Counted from the first letter of the stretch, positions 1-7,810 are shown. The stretch is DNA of 11,648 nt from an uncultured Alistipes sp. (GCA_937880705.1 CALGRZ010000127.1:1-11648); one strand, 5' to 3'. Program-made: numbers and translations. Notes: generated from the letters alone by a model not told the origin.

Positions 1-219
1 GTGGCGAAGAATTCTCGATTCTGAGCATGAAGGCCGAAGATCTTGGCCCCGAGGAAAACTCCTCCGATCCCTTGGAGGATGCGGTTTACAGAAGAATTCC
101 CTGGATTCATACAACTCGTGATCGGGAAGTAAGCTTTGAACAGCTTTATCAAGCGGTAGACTGTGTTCTGACCACGATCATCAGCATCGCTGTCTTTGCC
201 GGCTGCTACCGCAAGCTAA
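1..219. other. Unidentified edge fragment, probably foreign to the rest
   Basis: I do not recognise this stretch. It stays open on the + strand from base 3 (ATG at 27), giving a peptide with a hydrophobic end (residues 46-58 of the 27-1127 frame). It also stays open in one frame of the opposite strand, so the coding strand is unclear. The permease-like sequence begins abruptly at about 217-222, which suggests a second join there. It does not look like the N-terminus of an oligopeptide permease or of ComM, although it shares their frame. It may be a fragment from another organism joined during assembly. Confidence that it is a real gene in this genome is low. Confidence 0.3.
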
Positions 220-554
220 AGATGAGCACGGTTGTCTCCAACATCATCTCCTGGATCATTGCCATCCCTCTGGGCATCCTGGCTGCCGTCAAGCGCAATA
301 CCTGGGTAGACCGCTTCGTCCGTGTCTTCGCCCTGCTGGGCGTTTCCGTTCCCGGCTTTGCCCTGTCCATTCTGCTGATTCTGGTGCTGTCGCTGGTCTT
401 CAACTACTTCTCCCCCCTGGGTTATGTGAGCTTCTTTGAGAATCCTCTGCAGAACCTGCAGATCATGATCCTGCCGGCGCTGATCCTGGGTGTTACCATT
501 TCCGGCTCTGTAATGCGTATGACCCGTTCCTCCGTGCTGGAGGTGCTGCGCCAG
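217..554 (+). pseudogene. Fragment of DppB/OppB-type ABC transporter permease
   Basis: This is the central part of an inner-membrane permease subunit of a dipeptide/oligopeptide (or nickel) ABC importer. It carries the family's IPLGILAAVKRNTWVDR loop (about residues 79-96 of the frame) and VSVPGFALSILLILVLSLVF (107-124). It also has the periplasmic stretch before ILPALILGV (148-156) and the start of the EAA loop, RMTRSSVLEVLRQ (164-176). The N-terminal helix, the rest of the EAA loop (normally DYIRTARAKG) and the C-terminal helices are missing. Codons (CTG, TTC, CCC, GGC) look like a GC-rich Firmicute, unlike the rest of the window. No partner subunits are nearby. It is probably not part of this genome. 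Confidence 0.7.
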
Positions 555-1127
555 CCACTCGAAGATAGACATATCACCATATCGCGTGCAAAGTATACGG
601 TGGACTACCCCGCCAACTTCACCCTTATAGCCTCGATGAACCCCTGCCCCTGCGGCTACTACAACCACCCCACCAAGGAGTGCACATGTTCGGCGGCGGC
701 GGTACATCGCTACATGGGTCATATCTCGGGCCCGCTGATGGATCGTATAGATATACATGTCGAGGTGGTGCCCGTGAGCATTGCCGAGATGTCGAACGAC
801 AAGGCAGAGGAGACAAGTGCCATGGTTCGAGAGCGTGTGGTGGCGGCACGCAACATACAGCTTGCCCGCTTCGAGGGGCTCGACATACACTGTAACGCCA
901 TGATGAACAGTGCTATGTTGCGTCGCTTTGCCCCGCTCGACAAGGCTTGCAGCGAGCTGCTCGAACGTGCCATGACACATCTAAACCTCTCGGCACGCGC
1001 CTACGACCGCATCATCAAGGTGGCCCGCACCATCGCCGACCTGGAGGGTGCCGCGAGCATCGCACCTCACCACATCTCCGAGGCGATAGGCTACCGAACA
1101 CTCGACCGCGACAACTGGGGCAGGTAG
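534..1127 (+). CDS. comM: ComM/YifB, Mg-chelatase-like AAA+ protein (C-terminal part only)
   Basis: ComM (YifB) is a cytoplasmic AAA+ ATPase of the Mg-chelatase fold. In naturally competent species it is a helicase that promotes branch migration during uptake of transforming DNA; its role in Bacteroidales is unclear. Visible landmarks, numbered in the 27-1127 frame, are PLEDRHITISRAKYTVDYPA (177-196), the NPCPCG motif (205-210), an ECTC cysteine pair (218-221), SGPLMDRIDIHVEV (234-247) and the Mg_chelatase_C helices LSARAYDRIIKVARTIADLE (321-340) through AIGYRTLDR. The N-terminal Lon-like domain and the Walker A/B region are absent because sequence from another gene replaces them at the left joint. 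The true gene would start outside the window. It lies 139 bases before sppA, on the same strand. Confidence 0.85.
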   Translation: MLEVLRQPLEDRHITISRAKYTVDYPANFTLIASMNPCPCGYYNHPTKECTCSAAAVHRYMGHISGPLMDRIDIHVEVVPVSIAEMSNDKAEETSAMVRERVVAARNIQLARFEGLDIHCNAMMNSAMLRRFAPLDKACSELLERAMTHLNLSARAYDRIIKVARTIADLEGAASIAPHHISEAIGYRTLDRDNWGR

Positions 1128-1201
1128 CGAAGAGTGCATGGCTCTGCACCACTTTTTCCCTTTTGCCTACATATTAGTATATATTTTATTTGCGTTTTAC
1201 T

Positions 1202-1232
1202 TTTGTACTTGGAGTAAAGTTAGTAACTTTGC
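1202..1232 (+). promoter_or_regulatory. Bacteroidota-type promoter for sppA-mrp
   Basis: TTTG at 1202-1205 and TAACTTTGC at 1224-1232 match the Bacteroidota sigma-70 consensus (-33 TTTG, -7 TAnnTTTG) with an 18-base spacer. Transcription would start near 1238-1240, about 27 bases before the sppA ATG. There is no purine-rich Shine-Dalgarno, as is usual in this phylum. Confidence 0.65.
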
Positions 1233-1266
1233 TATGCAAAAGAGTAAAATCAAATAGCTATATACT

Positions 1267-3072
1267 ATGAAATTTTGGAAAATCTTTCTCGCCTCGCTAC
1301 TCGCCTTTGTAGCCGGCTTTGTAATCTTGTTTGTCTACCTCATCGGCTCGGGCGTCAACGCCATGATGTCAATGGGCCCGGCAAAGGCCTCAACAGCGGC
1401 CGAGACGGTGCTTGTCATCGACCTTGCCGAGGGTATTGTGGATAGGCCTGCGGTATCGCCCATGTCGGGCTTCGACCCCGCCACGATGACCTTCTCACAA
1501 CCCATCTCGCTGATGCAGGCTCTGGCGGCTATTGAGGGTGCTGCCACGGACGACAACATCAAGGGTATATGCATCAAGCAGGATGGTGCAGGTATGATCT
1601 CTTCGACCAACATCGAGGAGTTGCGCTCGGCACTGCTGCGTTTCAAGAGCTCGGGTAAGTTTATAATCGCCTATGACGACATGTACACACAGTCGGAGTA
1701 CTGGCTCGCCTCGGTTGCCGACCGAATACTGTTGCAGCCCGAGGGCTCGTTCGAATGGCGAGGCCTGAGCTACAACCTTGTCTTCTTCAAGGGTCTGCTC
1801 GATAAGATAGGTGCCGAGGTGGAGATCTTCCGCCCCACGGTATGTAAGTATAAGAGCGCGGTGGAGCCCTACTTCCTCACCAAGATGTCGGATGCCAACC
1901 GTCAGCAGATGCAGGCCATAGCCGATGTTATGTGGCAGGTTGTCGTCGACGATGTTGCCGCCTCGCGCAAGTTGGATAGCGAGACTCTCAAGAGCATAGC
2001 ACGCGAGCTGTTGATAGCCCTTCCCGAGGATGCGCTGAAGTATGGTCTTGTGGATCGTCTGGCCTACGAGGATGAGCTCATCGAGGAGATCAAGGAGCTG
2101 GGTGTAAAGCCCACGGAGAGTGGTCTGGTCAATATGTCGTCGCTGGGCGAGTACGTCACCAACATGGGCTACACGCTGCTCGGTGGCGCGGCCATGAGTG
2201 ATAACCGCGTTGCTGTGCTCTATGCCGAGGGAGAGATCATCGATGGCAGTGAGCCTGTTGAGGGTCAGATTGTAGGCTCGGCCCTCGCATCGGATATCCG
2301 CACTCTGCGCCTTGACGATAAGGTTAAGGCTGTGGTGATGCGTGTCAACTCACCCGGTGGCTCGGCCCTCGCATCGGATATCGTATGGAGAGAGATGAAG
2401 CTTTTGCAGCAGACCAAGCCCGTGGTTATCTCTATGGGTGATGCGGCAGCAAGTGGTGGCTACTACATCTCATGCCCCGCAGACTACATCGTGGCCAACC
2501 GCCTTACCATCACCGGCTCGATAGGTGTCTTTGGCATGATACCAAACATCGGCAATACCCTCAAGCAGCGTCTGGGCATCACCTTCGACGAGGCTGCCAC
2601 TTCGCCTTCGGCCTCGGGCATGAGCCTGGTGAAGCCCCTCACCGCAGCCCAGCGTGAGGCTCTGATAAAGGGTGTCGACCGCGTATATGCCACCTTCACG
2701 GAGAATGTGGCCGAGGGCCGTAACCTCTCTATCGAGGAGGTGTACGCCGTAGCTGAGGGCCGTGTGTGGAGCGGTAAGGAGGCTGTGGATAACGGTCTTG
2801 TCGACATCAACGGTGGTCTAAGCGAGGCTATTGCCATGGCTGCCGATATGGCCGACCTGGGCAATGACTTCTCGCTTATGGAGTACTCGGCACCCCTCAC
2901 CCCCTTTGAGGAGTGGCTCAACTCTATGGGTATGCTCTTCGCCGCAAACTATGGCATAGACTTCGACATCTACGGTGAGGATCTTATCTCTATCTTCAAC
3001 GAGTGTCGATACATACTTACAGACACGGGCATACAGGCAAAGATGCCCTATATAATGACTTCTACCTTATAA
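1267..3072 (+). CDS. sppA: Signal peptide peptidase SppA, 67K type (S49 family)
   Basis: SppA is a membrane-anchored serine protease that cleaves signal peptides left in the membrane after protein secretion. The 601-residue length fits the long (67K) form made of two tandem S49 domains. A single N-terminal membrane anchor spans about residues 5-29 and is followed by the small-residue linker typical of the family. The Ser/Lys dyad is visible. The general-base lysine lies in YKSAVEPY (K196, matching E. coli K209), and the nucleophile lies in GDAAASGGYYIS (S396, matching E. coli S409). The second domain also has VMRVNSPGGSALASDI (about 356-371) and TITGSIGVFG. The start at 1267 fits the anchor and sits about 27 bases after the predicted transcription start. 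Translation ends 17 bases before mrp, so the two are probably co-transcribed. The last 40 or so residues are less conserved. Confidence 0.95.
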   Translation: MKFWKIFLASLLAFVAGFVILFVYLIGSGVNAMMSMGPAKASTAAETVLVIDLAEGIVDRPAVSPMSGFDPATMTFSQPISLMQALAAIEGAATDDNIKGICIKQDGAGMISSTNIEELRSALLRFKSSGKFIIAYDDMYTQSEYWLASVADRILLQPEGSFEWRGLSYNLVFFKGLLDKIGAEVEIFRPTVCKYKSAVEPYFLTKMSDANRQQMQAIADVMWQVVVDDVAASRKLDSETLKSIARELLIALPEDALKYGLVDRLAYEDELIEEIKELGVKPTESGLVNMSSLGEYVTNMGYTLLGGAAMSDNRVAVLYAEGEIIDGSEPVEGQIVGSALASDIRTLRLDDKVKAVVMRVNSPGGSALASDIVWREMKLLQQTKPVVISMGDAAASGGYYISCPADYIVANRLTITGSIGVFGMIPNIGNTLKQRLGITFDEAATSPSASGMSLVKPLTAAQREALIKGVDRVYATFTENVAEGRNLSIEEVYAVAEGRVWSGKEAVDNGLVDINGGLSEAIAMAADMADLGNDFSLMEYSAPLTPFEEWLNSMGMLFAANYGIDFDIYGEDLISIFNECRYILTDTGIQAKMPYIMTSTL

Positions 3073-3089
3073 TATAAATATAGTAGTAT

Positions 3090-4145
3090 ATGAATGAACA
3101 GTTAGAGGCGTTACTCCGCCAAATCATACACCCCGAGACGGGACAGAATATTGTCGACAGTGGCTTTGTTGATCGTGCCGATATGGGTGCCGAGGGTGGT
3201 ATAGCCATCACGCTACGCTTCCAGAAGGCGCGTGACCCCTTTGCACAGAAGATCAAGCGACAGGTCGAGGTACTGCTTTCGGAGCACTTTCCCTCGACAG
3301 AGTCTATGGTTATCATCCGCGAGGCCGCACCCAAGCCTCGCCGCCGTGAGCAGCAGACCACAACAAACTTAATAGGCCAGATAGTTGCCATTGCCTCGGG
3401 CAAGGGCGGTGTGGGTAAATCTACCGTTACGGCCAACCTCGCCGTAGCACTGCGCCAGCGTGGCTACAACGTGGGTATCATCGATGCCGACATCTACGGC
3501 CCTTCACAGACCAAGATGTTTGGTTGCGAGGGTTATATCCCCGAGGCGGAGCGCGACGAGGAGGGTAACGAGTATATCATTCCTGCACAGTCGCTGGGTA
3601 TTAAGCTGATGTCTATCGGCTTCTTCATCCGTCCTACGGATGCTCTGATGTGGCGTGGCGGCATGGCCGTAAATGCCCTCCACCAACTTATACACCAGAC
3701 ACGTTGGGGCGAGTTGGACTATCTGCTTATAGACCTTCCTCCGGGCACCGGCGATATACACCTCTCGATTATCAACGAGCTGAAGATCTCGGGTGCTGTG
3801 ATAGTCTCTACACCACAGCAGGTTGCCGTGGCCGATGTTGTACGCGGCGTGGAGATGTTCCGCCATCCGCAGGTCGATATCCCCGTGCTGGGCATCGTTG
3901 AGAATATGGCATGGTTCACCCCTGAGGAGCTGCCCAACAACCGCTACTTCCTCTTTGGTCGTGGTGGCGCAAAGCGTTATGCCGAGGAGAATGGCATAGA
4001 TTTGCTTGGTCAAGTACCTATCATACAGTCTATTATGGATGGTGGTGAGGATGGTACACCTGCCGGAGGTTTCGACTCGCGTGTCGAGGAGTACTACGCC
4101 GAGATTGCAGGACGCGTTGTTGAAAAGCTACCTGTGGAGTGTTAA
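3090..4145 (+). CDS. mrp: Mrp/NBP35-family P-loop ATPase, Fe-S cluster carrier (ApbC-like)
   Basis: Mrp (ApbC) is a cytoplasmic, dimeric deviant-Walker ATPase that carries and transfers Fe-S clusters. Residues 1-80 form the N-terminal MIP18/DUF59 domain. A short basic, Gln/Thr-rich linker (about 82-93) leads to the ATPase domain. This has Walker A GKGGVGKST (104-112) with the signature lysine, the switch I-like DADIYGPSQT (132-141), MWRGGMA (187-193) and DLPPGTGD (215-222). The usual CPxC cluster-binding pair after the ENM motif is absent: the sequence reads ENMAWFTPEELPNNRYF (271-287). The only cysteines are C146 and the C-terminal C351. From memory, Bacteroidota Mrp proteins share this loss, so it is probably lineage-typical rather than damage. 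It follows sppA by 17 bases and ends at a strong terminator. Confidence 0.93.
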   Translation: MNEQLEALLRQIIHPETGQNIVDSGFVDRADMGAEGGIAITLRFQKARDPFAQKIKRQVEVLLSEHFPSTESMVIIREAAPKPRRREQQTTTNLIGQIVAIASGKGGVGKSTVTANLAVALRQRGYNVGIIDADIYGPSQTKMFGCEGYIPEAERDEEGNEYIIPAQSLGIKLMSIGFFIRPTDALMWRGGMAVNALHQLIHQTRWGELDYLLIDLPPGTGDIHLSIINELKISGAVIVSTPQQVAVADVVRGVEMFRHPQVDIPVLGIVENMAWFTPEELPNNRYFLFGRGGAKRYAEENGIDLLGQVPIIQSIMDGGEDGTPAGGFDSRVEEYYAEIAGRVVEKLPVEC

Positions 4146-4198
4146 AAATAGTGTTGGTAACTGTCGAATATATTTTGAAAAATAAATTTGCTTTTTTC

Positions 4199-4233
4199 AA
4201 AGCGGTCGTTGTATATACGGCCGCTTTTTCTTT
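4199..4233 (+). terminator. Rho-independent terminator after mrp
   Basis: An 11-bp stem pairs 4199-4209 (AAAGCGGTCGT) with 4217-4227 (ACGGCCGCTTT), with one G-U pair. The loop is 7 bases (4210-4216) and a T-rich tail follows. It lies 53 bases past the mrp stop and ends the sppA-mrp unit before the AT-rich intergenic region. Confidence 0.9.
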
Positions 4234-4259
4234 CCAAATTTTTAGACCACATTTTATAC

Positions 4260-4540
4260 AATATCTTATCAACCTCTTTTCGCGGGGTTATCTTCAGCGA
4301 GTGTTGATAATTTATAATGGTTGATATGTTCAAAACTATTTCGTTAACAGTGTTTATATCCCTATAAAATATTAATTTTAAATATATTAAATAGATGAAA
4401 TAATAAACAATAACAAAGATTAGTGTTGATAAAAAATCAGAGTGCAAGTTACCGACACAATCAACAGCTATTATTATTTCTATATTTTATTTATTAATTA
4501 ATATAAGTATAAAAAAATAAAAAACATCTGTTGAGAAGTC
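4260..4540. other. Candidate replication origin: DnaA-box-like cluster with AT-rich unwinding region
   Basis: No gene is visible between 4234 and 4650. Two exact copies of TGTTGATAA (4302-4310 and 4424-4432; reverse complement TTATCAACA) differ from the classical DnaA box TTATCCACA at one base. Near copies are TTATCAACC (4266-4274), GGTTGATAT (4319-4327), TGTTTATAT (4351-4359), CAATCAACA (4458-4466) and TGTTGAGAA (4529-4537). Between and after them lie strongly AT-rich tracts: by hand count about 80 percent at 4321-4440 and above 90 percent at 4466-4525. This is the make-up of a bacterial oriC: clustered boxes beside a DNA-unwinding element, intergenic, between a terminator and a promoter. 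No dnaA gene is in the window. An AT-rich spacer with chance matches is the main alternative. Confidence 0.4.
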
Positions 4541-4650
4541 GCCTTCGGTGGAGGATGAAAATTTCAAAAAACGAGTTTGGCATAAGCCTTCGCCCGCGAA
4601 GTAAAAGGTGTGGTATGGTGCGGTGTTGCGCCGATTAAGTGCTTTATCTC

Positions 4651-4682
4651 TTTTAACTTTCATATTTTTTCCTTATATTTGC
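4651..4682 (+). promoter_or_regulatory. Promoter for nrnA-type gene and ABC exporter
   Basis: TATATTTGC at 4674-4682 is a perfect Bacteroidota -7 element (TAnnTTTGC). TTTT at 4651-4654 is a weak -33 match, 19 bases upstream. Transcription would start near 4689, about 20 bases before the ATG at 4709. Confidence 0.6.
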
Positions 4683-4708
4683 AAAATTAACAGCATAACC
4701 ACTCTATT

Positions 4709-5734
4709 ATGCAAGTAGCTGCAGATAAATTGGGCAAGTTGAAAGAGTTGCTCGCCCAACCTAAAAATATAGTGATCCTCTCTCACACCAACCCCGATGG
4801 CGATGCTATCGGCTCATCGTTGGCTTGGGCCGAGATACTCCGTAAGTTGGGTCACAACCCCACATGTATTCTCCCCAACAGATATCCATACTACCTGGAG
4901 TTTATGCCCTCGATAGAGAGTATCGTGGTATTTAAGGATGATAAGGATGGTAGAGCCGAGCGTGCGGTGAAGGGTGCCGACCTGATATTTTGTTTGGACT
5001 TCCACTCGCTTTCGCGCCTCGACCGTCTGGGAGATCTTATCGACGAGAACCAACATGCACAGCGCGTGCTCATAGATCACCACCTCGACCCTTCGGAGGA
5101 TTTCGACCTTATGATATCCTACCCCGAGGCATCGAGCACATGCTACCTTGTGGCACTGCTTATCGAGCAGCTGCTGGGTGTTGAGCATATATCGAGCGAT
5201 ATGGCCGTCAACCTCTTCGTGGGAATGATGACCGATACGGGTAATTTTGCATTTTCGAGCGTCACACCCGACCTCTTCCGCATGGTGTCGGTGCTTGCAG
5301 CCAAAGATATATCTATCCCCGATATACACAACCATGTCTACAACTCCTTCACCGAGGGTCGTGCCCGTCTGTTTGGATATGTCATCAACCGCAAGATGAA
5401 GATTTTCCACAACGGCACGGTGGCACATCTATCGCTCACGGCCGATGAGTTGCGCCGCTTCTGGTTCCAGCAGGGTGACTCCGAGGGTTTTGTGAACTAT
5501 CCCCTGACTATAAAGAAGATGAAGATGTCGGCAATGTTTACCGAGCATACCGACTTTATCCGTGTGTCGTTGCGTTCGCGAGGCGACATAGATGTCAATG
5601 TATTTGCTCAACGCTACTTCAACGGCGGTGGACATAAGAATGCTGCCGGTGGCAAGAGCTTTGTCTCGATGGAGGAGACACTCAAGCACTATGAGGAGAG
5701 TGTTAAGGCCTATGCAAAGGAGGGACTTTTGTAA
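4709..5734 (+). CDS. nrnA: DHH-family phosphoesterase, nanoRNase/pAp phosphatase (NrnA-like)
   Basis: The protein belongs to the NrnA branch of the DHH phosphoesterases. These cytoplasmic, Mn-dependent enzymes degrade RNA oligomers of 2-5 nucleotides and dephosphorylate 3'-phosphoadenosine 5'-phosphate; some relatives cleave cyclic dinucleotide products. The N-terminal DHH domain shows HTNPDGDA (26-33), an acidic LDFHS motif (D97), the name-giving DHH in VLIDHHLDPS (123-125) and GMMTDTGNF (D176), all metal ligands. The C-terminal DHHA1 domain ends with the substrate-binding GGGHKNAAGG (306-315). Its 341 residues are normal for full-length NrnA, and no motif is missing. It lacks the extra domains of RecJ. 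The start at 4709 fits a promoter about 27 bases upstream. The ABC exporter gene begins 8 bases after its stop, so the two form one transcription unit. Confidence 0.9.
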   Translation: MQVAADKLGKLKELLAQPKNIVILSHTNPDGDAIGSSLAWAEILRKLGHNPTCILPNRYPYYLEFMPSIESIVVFKDDKDGRAERAVKGADLIFCLDFHSLSRLDRLGDLIDENQHAQRVLIDHHLDPSEDFDLMISYPEASSTCYLVALLIEQLLGVEHISSDMAVNLFVGMMTDTGNFAFSSVTPDLFRMVSVLAAKDISIPDIHNHVYNSFTEGRARLFGYVINRKMKIFHNGTVAHLSLTADELRRFWFQQGDSEGFVNYPLTIKKMKMSAMFTEHTDFIRVSLRSRGDIDVNVFAQRYFNGGGHKNAAGGKSFVSMEETLKHYEESVKAYAKEGLL

Positions 5735-5742
5735 AAAATTCT

Positions 5743-7575
5743 ATGTTTAAGACCTATTTAAGGCTGTTAGGCTTTGCAAAACCTCTCAGTCGTTATACCA
5801 TTCCATATTTCTTCTTCGCTGCGTTGCACGCCCTGTTTAACACCTGCAACTATGCGATGATAATACCCATTCTGAATGCTATGTTCGAGAGTGGGTTTGA
5901 GTTTGTACCCATATACTCTTTCCCGGGTCTGGTGCTCAATGGCGAGGGCTTCAACGCCATACTATGCTGGATATATACCATGGTGATGGGTGTGGAGTTT
6001 GACCATGTGATGTTTCTCACGCTGCTGGCCATTGTGACGGTGGTGATGAACCTCTTGAGCAACACCTTCCGCTATGCCGCAGCCATGACCGTCGAGAACT
6101 TAAGAGTTAACACCTTGCGACGTATGCGCGACGAGATGTTCTCGCGTGTCATAGATATGAACGTAGGCTACTTCAGCGAGCAGCGTAAGGGAGATATAAT
6201 GTCGAAGATAACACAGGATGTCATGGTTGTGCAGTACTGTATAACCAACACTCTGCAGGTGGCCTTCCGTGACCCCTTCCTTATCCTTGGCTACCTCGCC
6301 CTTATGATAGGAATATCGTGGAGACTATCCCTCTTTGCGGTGTTGTTCCTGCCCGTTGTGGGTGTGGTCATCGGAAGCATCGTTAAGCGTCTGCGCCACC
6401 CGGCAAAGCGCGGTCAGGAGCGTATGGGTGATATGGTAGCGGTGCTCGACGAGAGCCTTTCGGGAATAAAGATAGTAAAGGGTTATAACGCCTCACGCTT
6501 TATTGCAGAGAAGTTTAAGTCGTTGAACGCCAACTTCTCACGTCTGATGATATCTATGGCACGACGTCAGCAGCTGGCATCGCCCATGAGCGAGTTTCTG
6601 GGTATTACGGCTGTGGGTGTGATACTCGTATTTGGTGGTAGCCTTGTGGTGTCGGGTCATCTGCAGGGTTCAGGATTTATAGCCTTCATAGCTGCCTTCT
6701 CGCAGATAACACGCCCCTTGCGCTCGTTCATCGACCAGTTTGCCAACATCAACCAGGGTGTTGCGGCCGGTGAGCGTATCTTCACCATCATAGATGCGCG
6801 CAGCGAGGTGATGGACAAGGCCGATGCCCGCGAGTTTGAGGGTTTGAAGGAGTCTATAGAGCTGCGCAACGTGCACTTCTCGTATGACGGTGTGCGCGAC
6901 GTGATAAACGACATATCGCTGAAGATACACAAGGGAGAGACCGTAGCACTGGTAGGTGCCTCGGGAGGTGGTAAGTCGACATTGAGCGAGCTTATACCGC
7001 GCTTCTACGACGTTAGCGAGGGTGAGGTGTTGTTCGATGGTGTGCCTGTTGAAGAGTACAGCCAGGAGTCGCTGCGCAGCAAGATGAGTATAGTGGCGCA
7101 GGAGACGGTGCTCTTCAACGATACCATAGAGGGTAATATCCTTATGGGTCGCCCCATGGCAACGCACGACGAGGTTGTCGAGGCATCGAAGGTTGCCAAT
7201 GCCCACAGCTTCATAATGGAGAGTGCCGAGGGTTACGACACCAACATCGGAGATCGTGGCACGAAGCTCTCGGGAGGTCAGCGTCAGCGTATAAGCATTG
7301 CGCGTGCCGTGTTGAAGAACCCCGAAATATTGATCCTCGATGAGGCTACATCGGCCCTCGACACCGAGTCGGAGAAGCTGGTGCAGGATGCACTCACCAA
7401 GCTGCTGAAGGGTCGCACATCGATAGTGATAGCGCACCGCTTGAGCACTATATATAACGCCGACCGCATATATGTCATCGACCAGGGACGTATTGCCGAG
7501 CAGGGAACGCACCAAGAGTTGCTCGACAAGGGCGGCATATATGCCCATCTGATAGAGATGCAGTCCTTCAGTTAA
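5743..7575 (+). CDS. ABC exporter, fused permease and ATPase (MsbA-like)
   Basis: This is a type IV ABC half-exporter that acts as a homodimer in the inner membrane. Close Bacteroidales homologs are annotated as MsbA (lipid A-core flippase) or as lipid/multidrug exporters; the substrate cannot be read from sequence. Residues about 20-340 form the six-helix transmembrane domain, with helices visible near 20-45, 90-112, 165-210 and 285-335. The nucleotide-binding domain has Walker A GASGGGKST (405-413, a Gly-rich variant of the usual GPSGSGKST), a Q-loop glutamine in IVAQE, signature LSGGQ (509-513), Walker B with D533 and catalytic E534, the D-loop SALD, and H565 in the H-loop IAHRLST. All elements for ATP hydrolysis are intact, and the 610-residue length is typical. 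It is translated 8 bases after nrnA and ends at a strong terminator. Confidence 0.92.
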   Translation: MFKTYLRLLGFAKPLSRYTIPYFFFAALHALFNTCNYAMIIPILNAMFESGFEFVPIYSFPGLVLNGEGFNAILCWIYTMVMGVEFDHVMFLTLLAIVTVVMNLLSNTFRYAAAMTVENLRVNTLRRMRDEMFSRVIDMNVGYFSEQRKGDIMSKITQDVMVVQYCITNTLQVAFRDPFLILGYLALMIGISWRLSLFAVLFLPVVGVVIGSIVKRLRHPAKRGQERMGDMVAVLDESLSGIKIVKGYNASRFIAEKFKSLNANFSRLMISMARRQQLASPMSEFLGITAVGVILVFGGSLVVSGHLQGSGFIAFIAAFSQITRPLRSFIDQFANINQGVAAGERIFTIIDARSEVMDKADAREFEGLKESIELRNVHFSYDGVRDVINDISLKIHKGETVALVGASGGGKSTLSELIPRFYDVSEGEVLFDGVPVEEYSQESLRSKMSIVAQETVLFNDTIEGNILMGRPMATHDEVVEASKVANAHSFIMESAEGYDTNIGDRGTKLSGGQRQRISIARAVLKNPEILILDEATSALDTESEKLVQDALTKLLKGRTSIVIAHRLSTIYNADRIYVIDQGRIAEQGTHQELLDKGGIYAHLIEMQSFS

Positions 7576-7592
7576 TAACCCCATTTGGATAT

Positions 7593-7640
7593 ATTACCCA
7601 TAATATAGAACTTCACCCCCTATATTATGGGTAATTTTTT
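7593..7640 (+). terminator. Rho-independent terminator after ABC exporter
   Basis: A perfect 15-bp stem pairs 7593-7607 (ATTACCCATAATATA) with 7621-7635 (TATATTATGGGTAAT). The loop is 13 bases and TTTTT follows. It begins 17 bases after the stop codon. Confidence 0.9.
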
Positions 7641-7739
7641 ATCTAAACCACAGCACTCTAATTCTTCATCTATTCTCATCAATCGAATATGGCACAGAGT
7701 GTGCTGTAGCCTCAATCATTATACTTTTTTGAATGAGAA

Positions 7740-7771
7740 TTTGCATATTACATATTTTATTACTAATTTTA
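7740..7771 (+). promoter_or_regulatory. Promoter for TraR/DksA-family gene
   Basis: TTTG at 7740-7743 and TAATTTTA at 7764-7771 (7 of 8 to TAnnTTTG) are 20 bases apart. Transcription would start near 7778, about 33 bases before the ATG at 7811. The upstream in-frame ATG at 7733 would lie before this start site, which supports 7811 as the real start. Confidence 0.5.
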
Positions 7772-7810
7772 CAATTATTAACATTGATAACCACAAAAAA
7801 AGATAGAATT

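Larger units (their letters stand above)
27..1127 (+). pseudogene. Chimeric open frame: permease piece fused to ComM C-terminus
   Basis: One 366-codon frame spans three unrelated pieces. Residues 1-65 are unidentified. Residues about 66-176 are the middle of a DppB/OppB-type ABC permease. Residues about 170-366 are the C-terminal part of ComM/YifB, a Mg-chelatase-like AAA+ protein. No known protein has this order. The fusion falls in VLEVLRQ (residues 170-176, bases 534-554), a string that fits both the permease EAA loop and the ComM segment before PLEDR. That makes a false join over a shared k-mer the simplest explanation. I do not expect a 366-residue product; the ComM part from about 534 on is the portion that belongs with the downstream genes. 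Confidence 0.7.

Noticed and set aside
216..980. Long minus-strand frames opposite the permease/comM region
   Set aside because: They are shadows of the plus-strand coding sequence: His/Gln/Arg-rich with no domain pattern.
4139..4447. Short open frames on both strands in the mrp-nrnA spacer
   Set aside because: They are AT-driven, overlap the terminator hairpin, and are made mostly of Ile, Tyr, Lys and Asn; the DnaA-box-like sites explain the region better.
4588..4601. CTTCG/CGAAG hairpin as a riboswitch or terminator before nrnA
   Set aside because: It is a 5-bp stem with no T run, lies upstream of the predicted promoter, and matches no riboswitch class I know.
7733..7810. N-terminal extension of the DksA-family protein from the ATG at 7733
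   Set aside because: The extra 26 residues are a hydrophobic AT-driven string, the predicted promoter lies downstream of that ATG, and the family start fits 7811.
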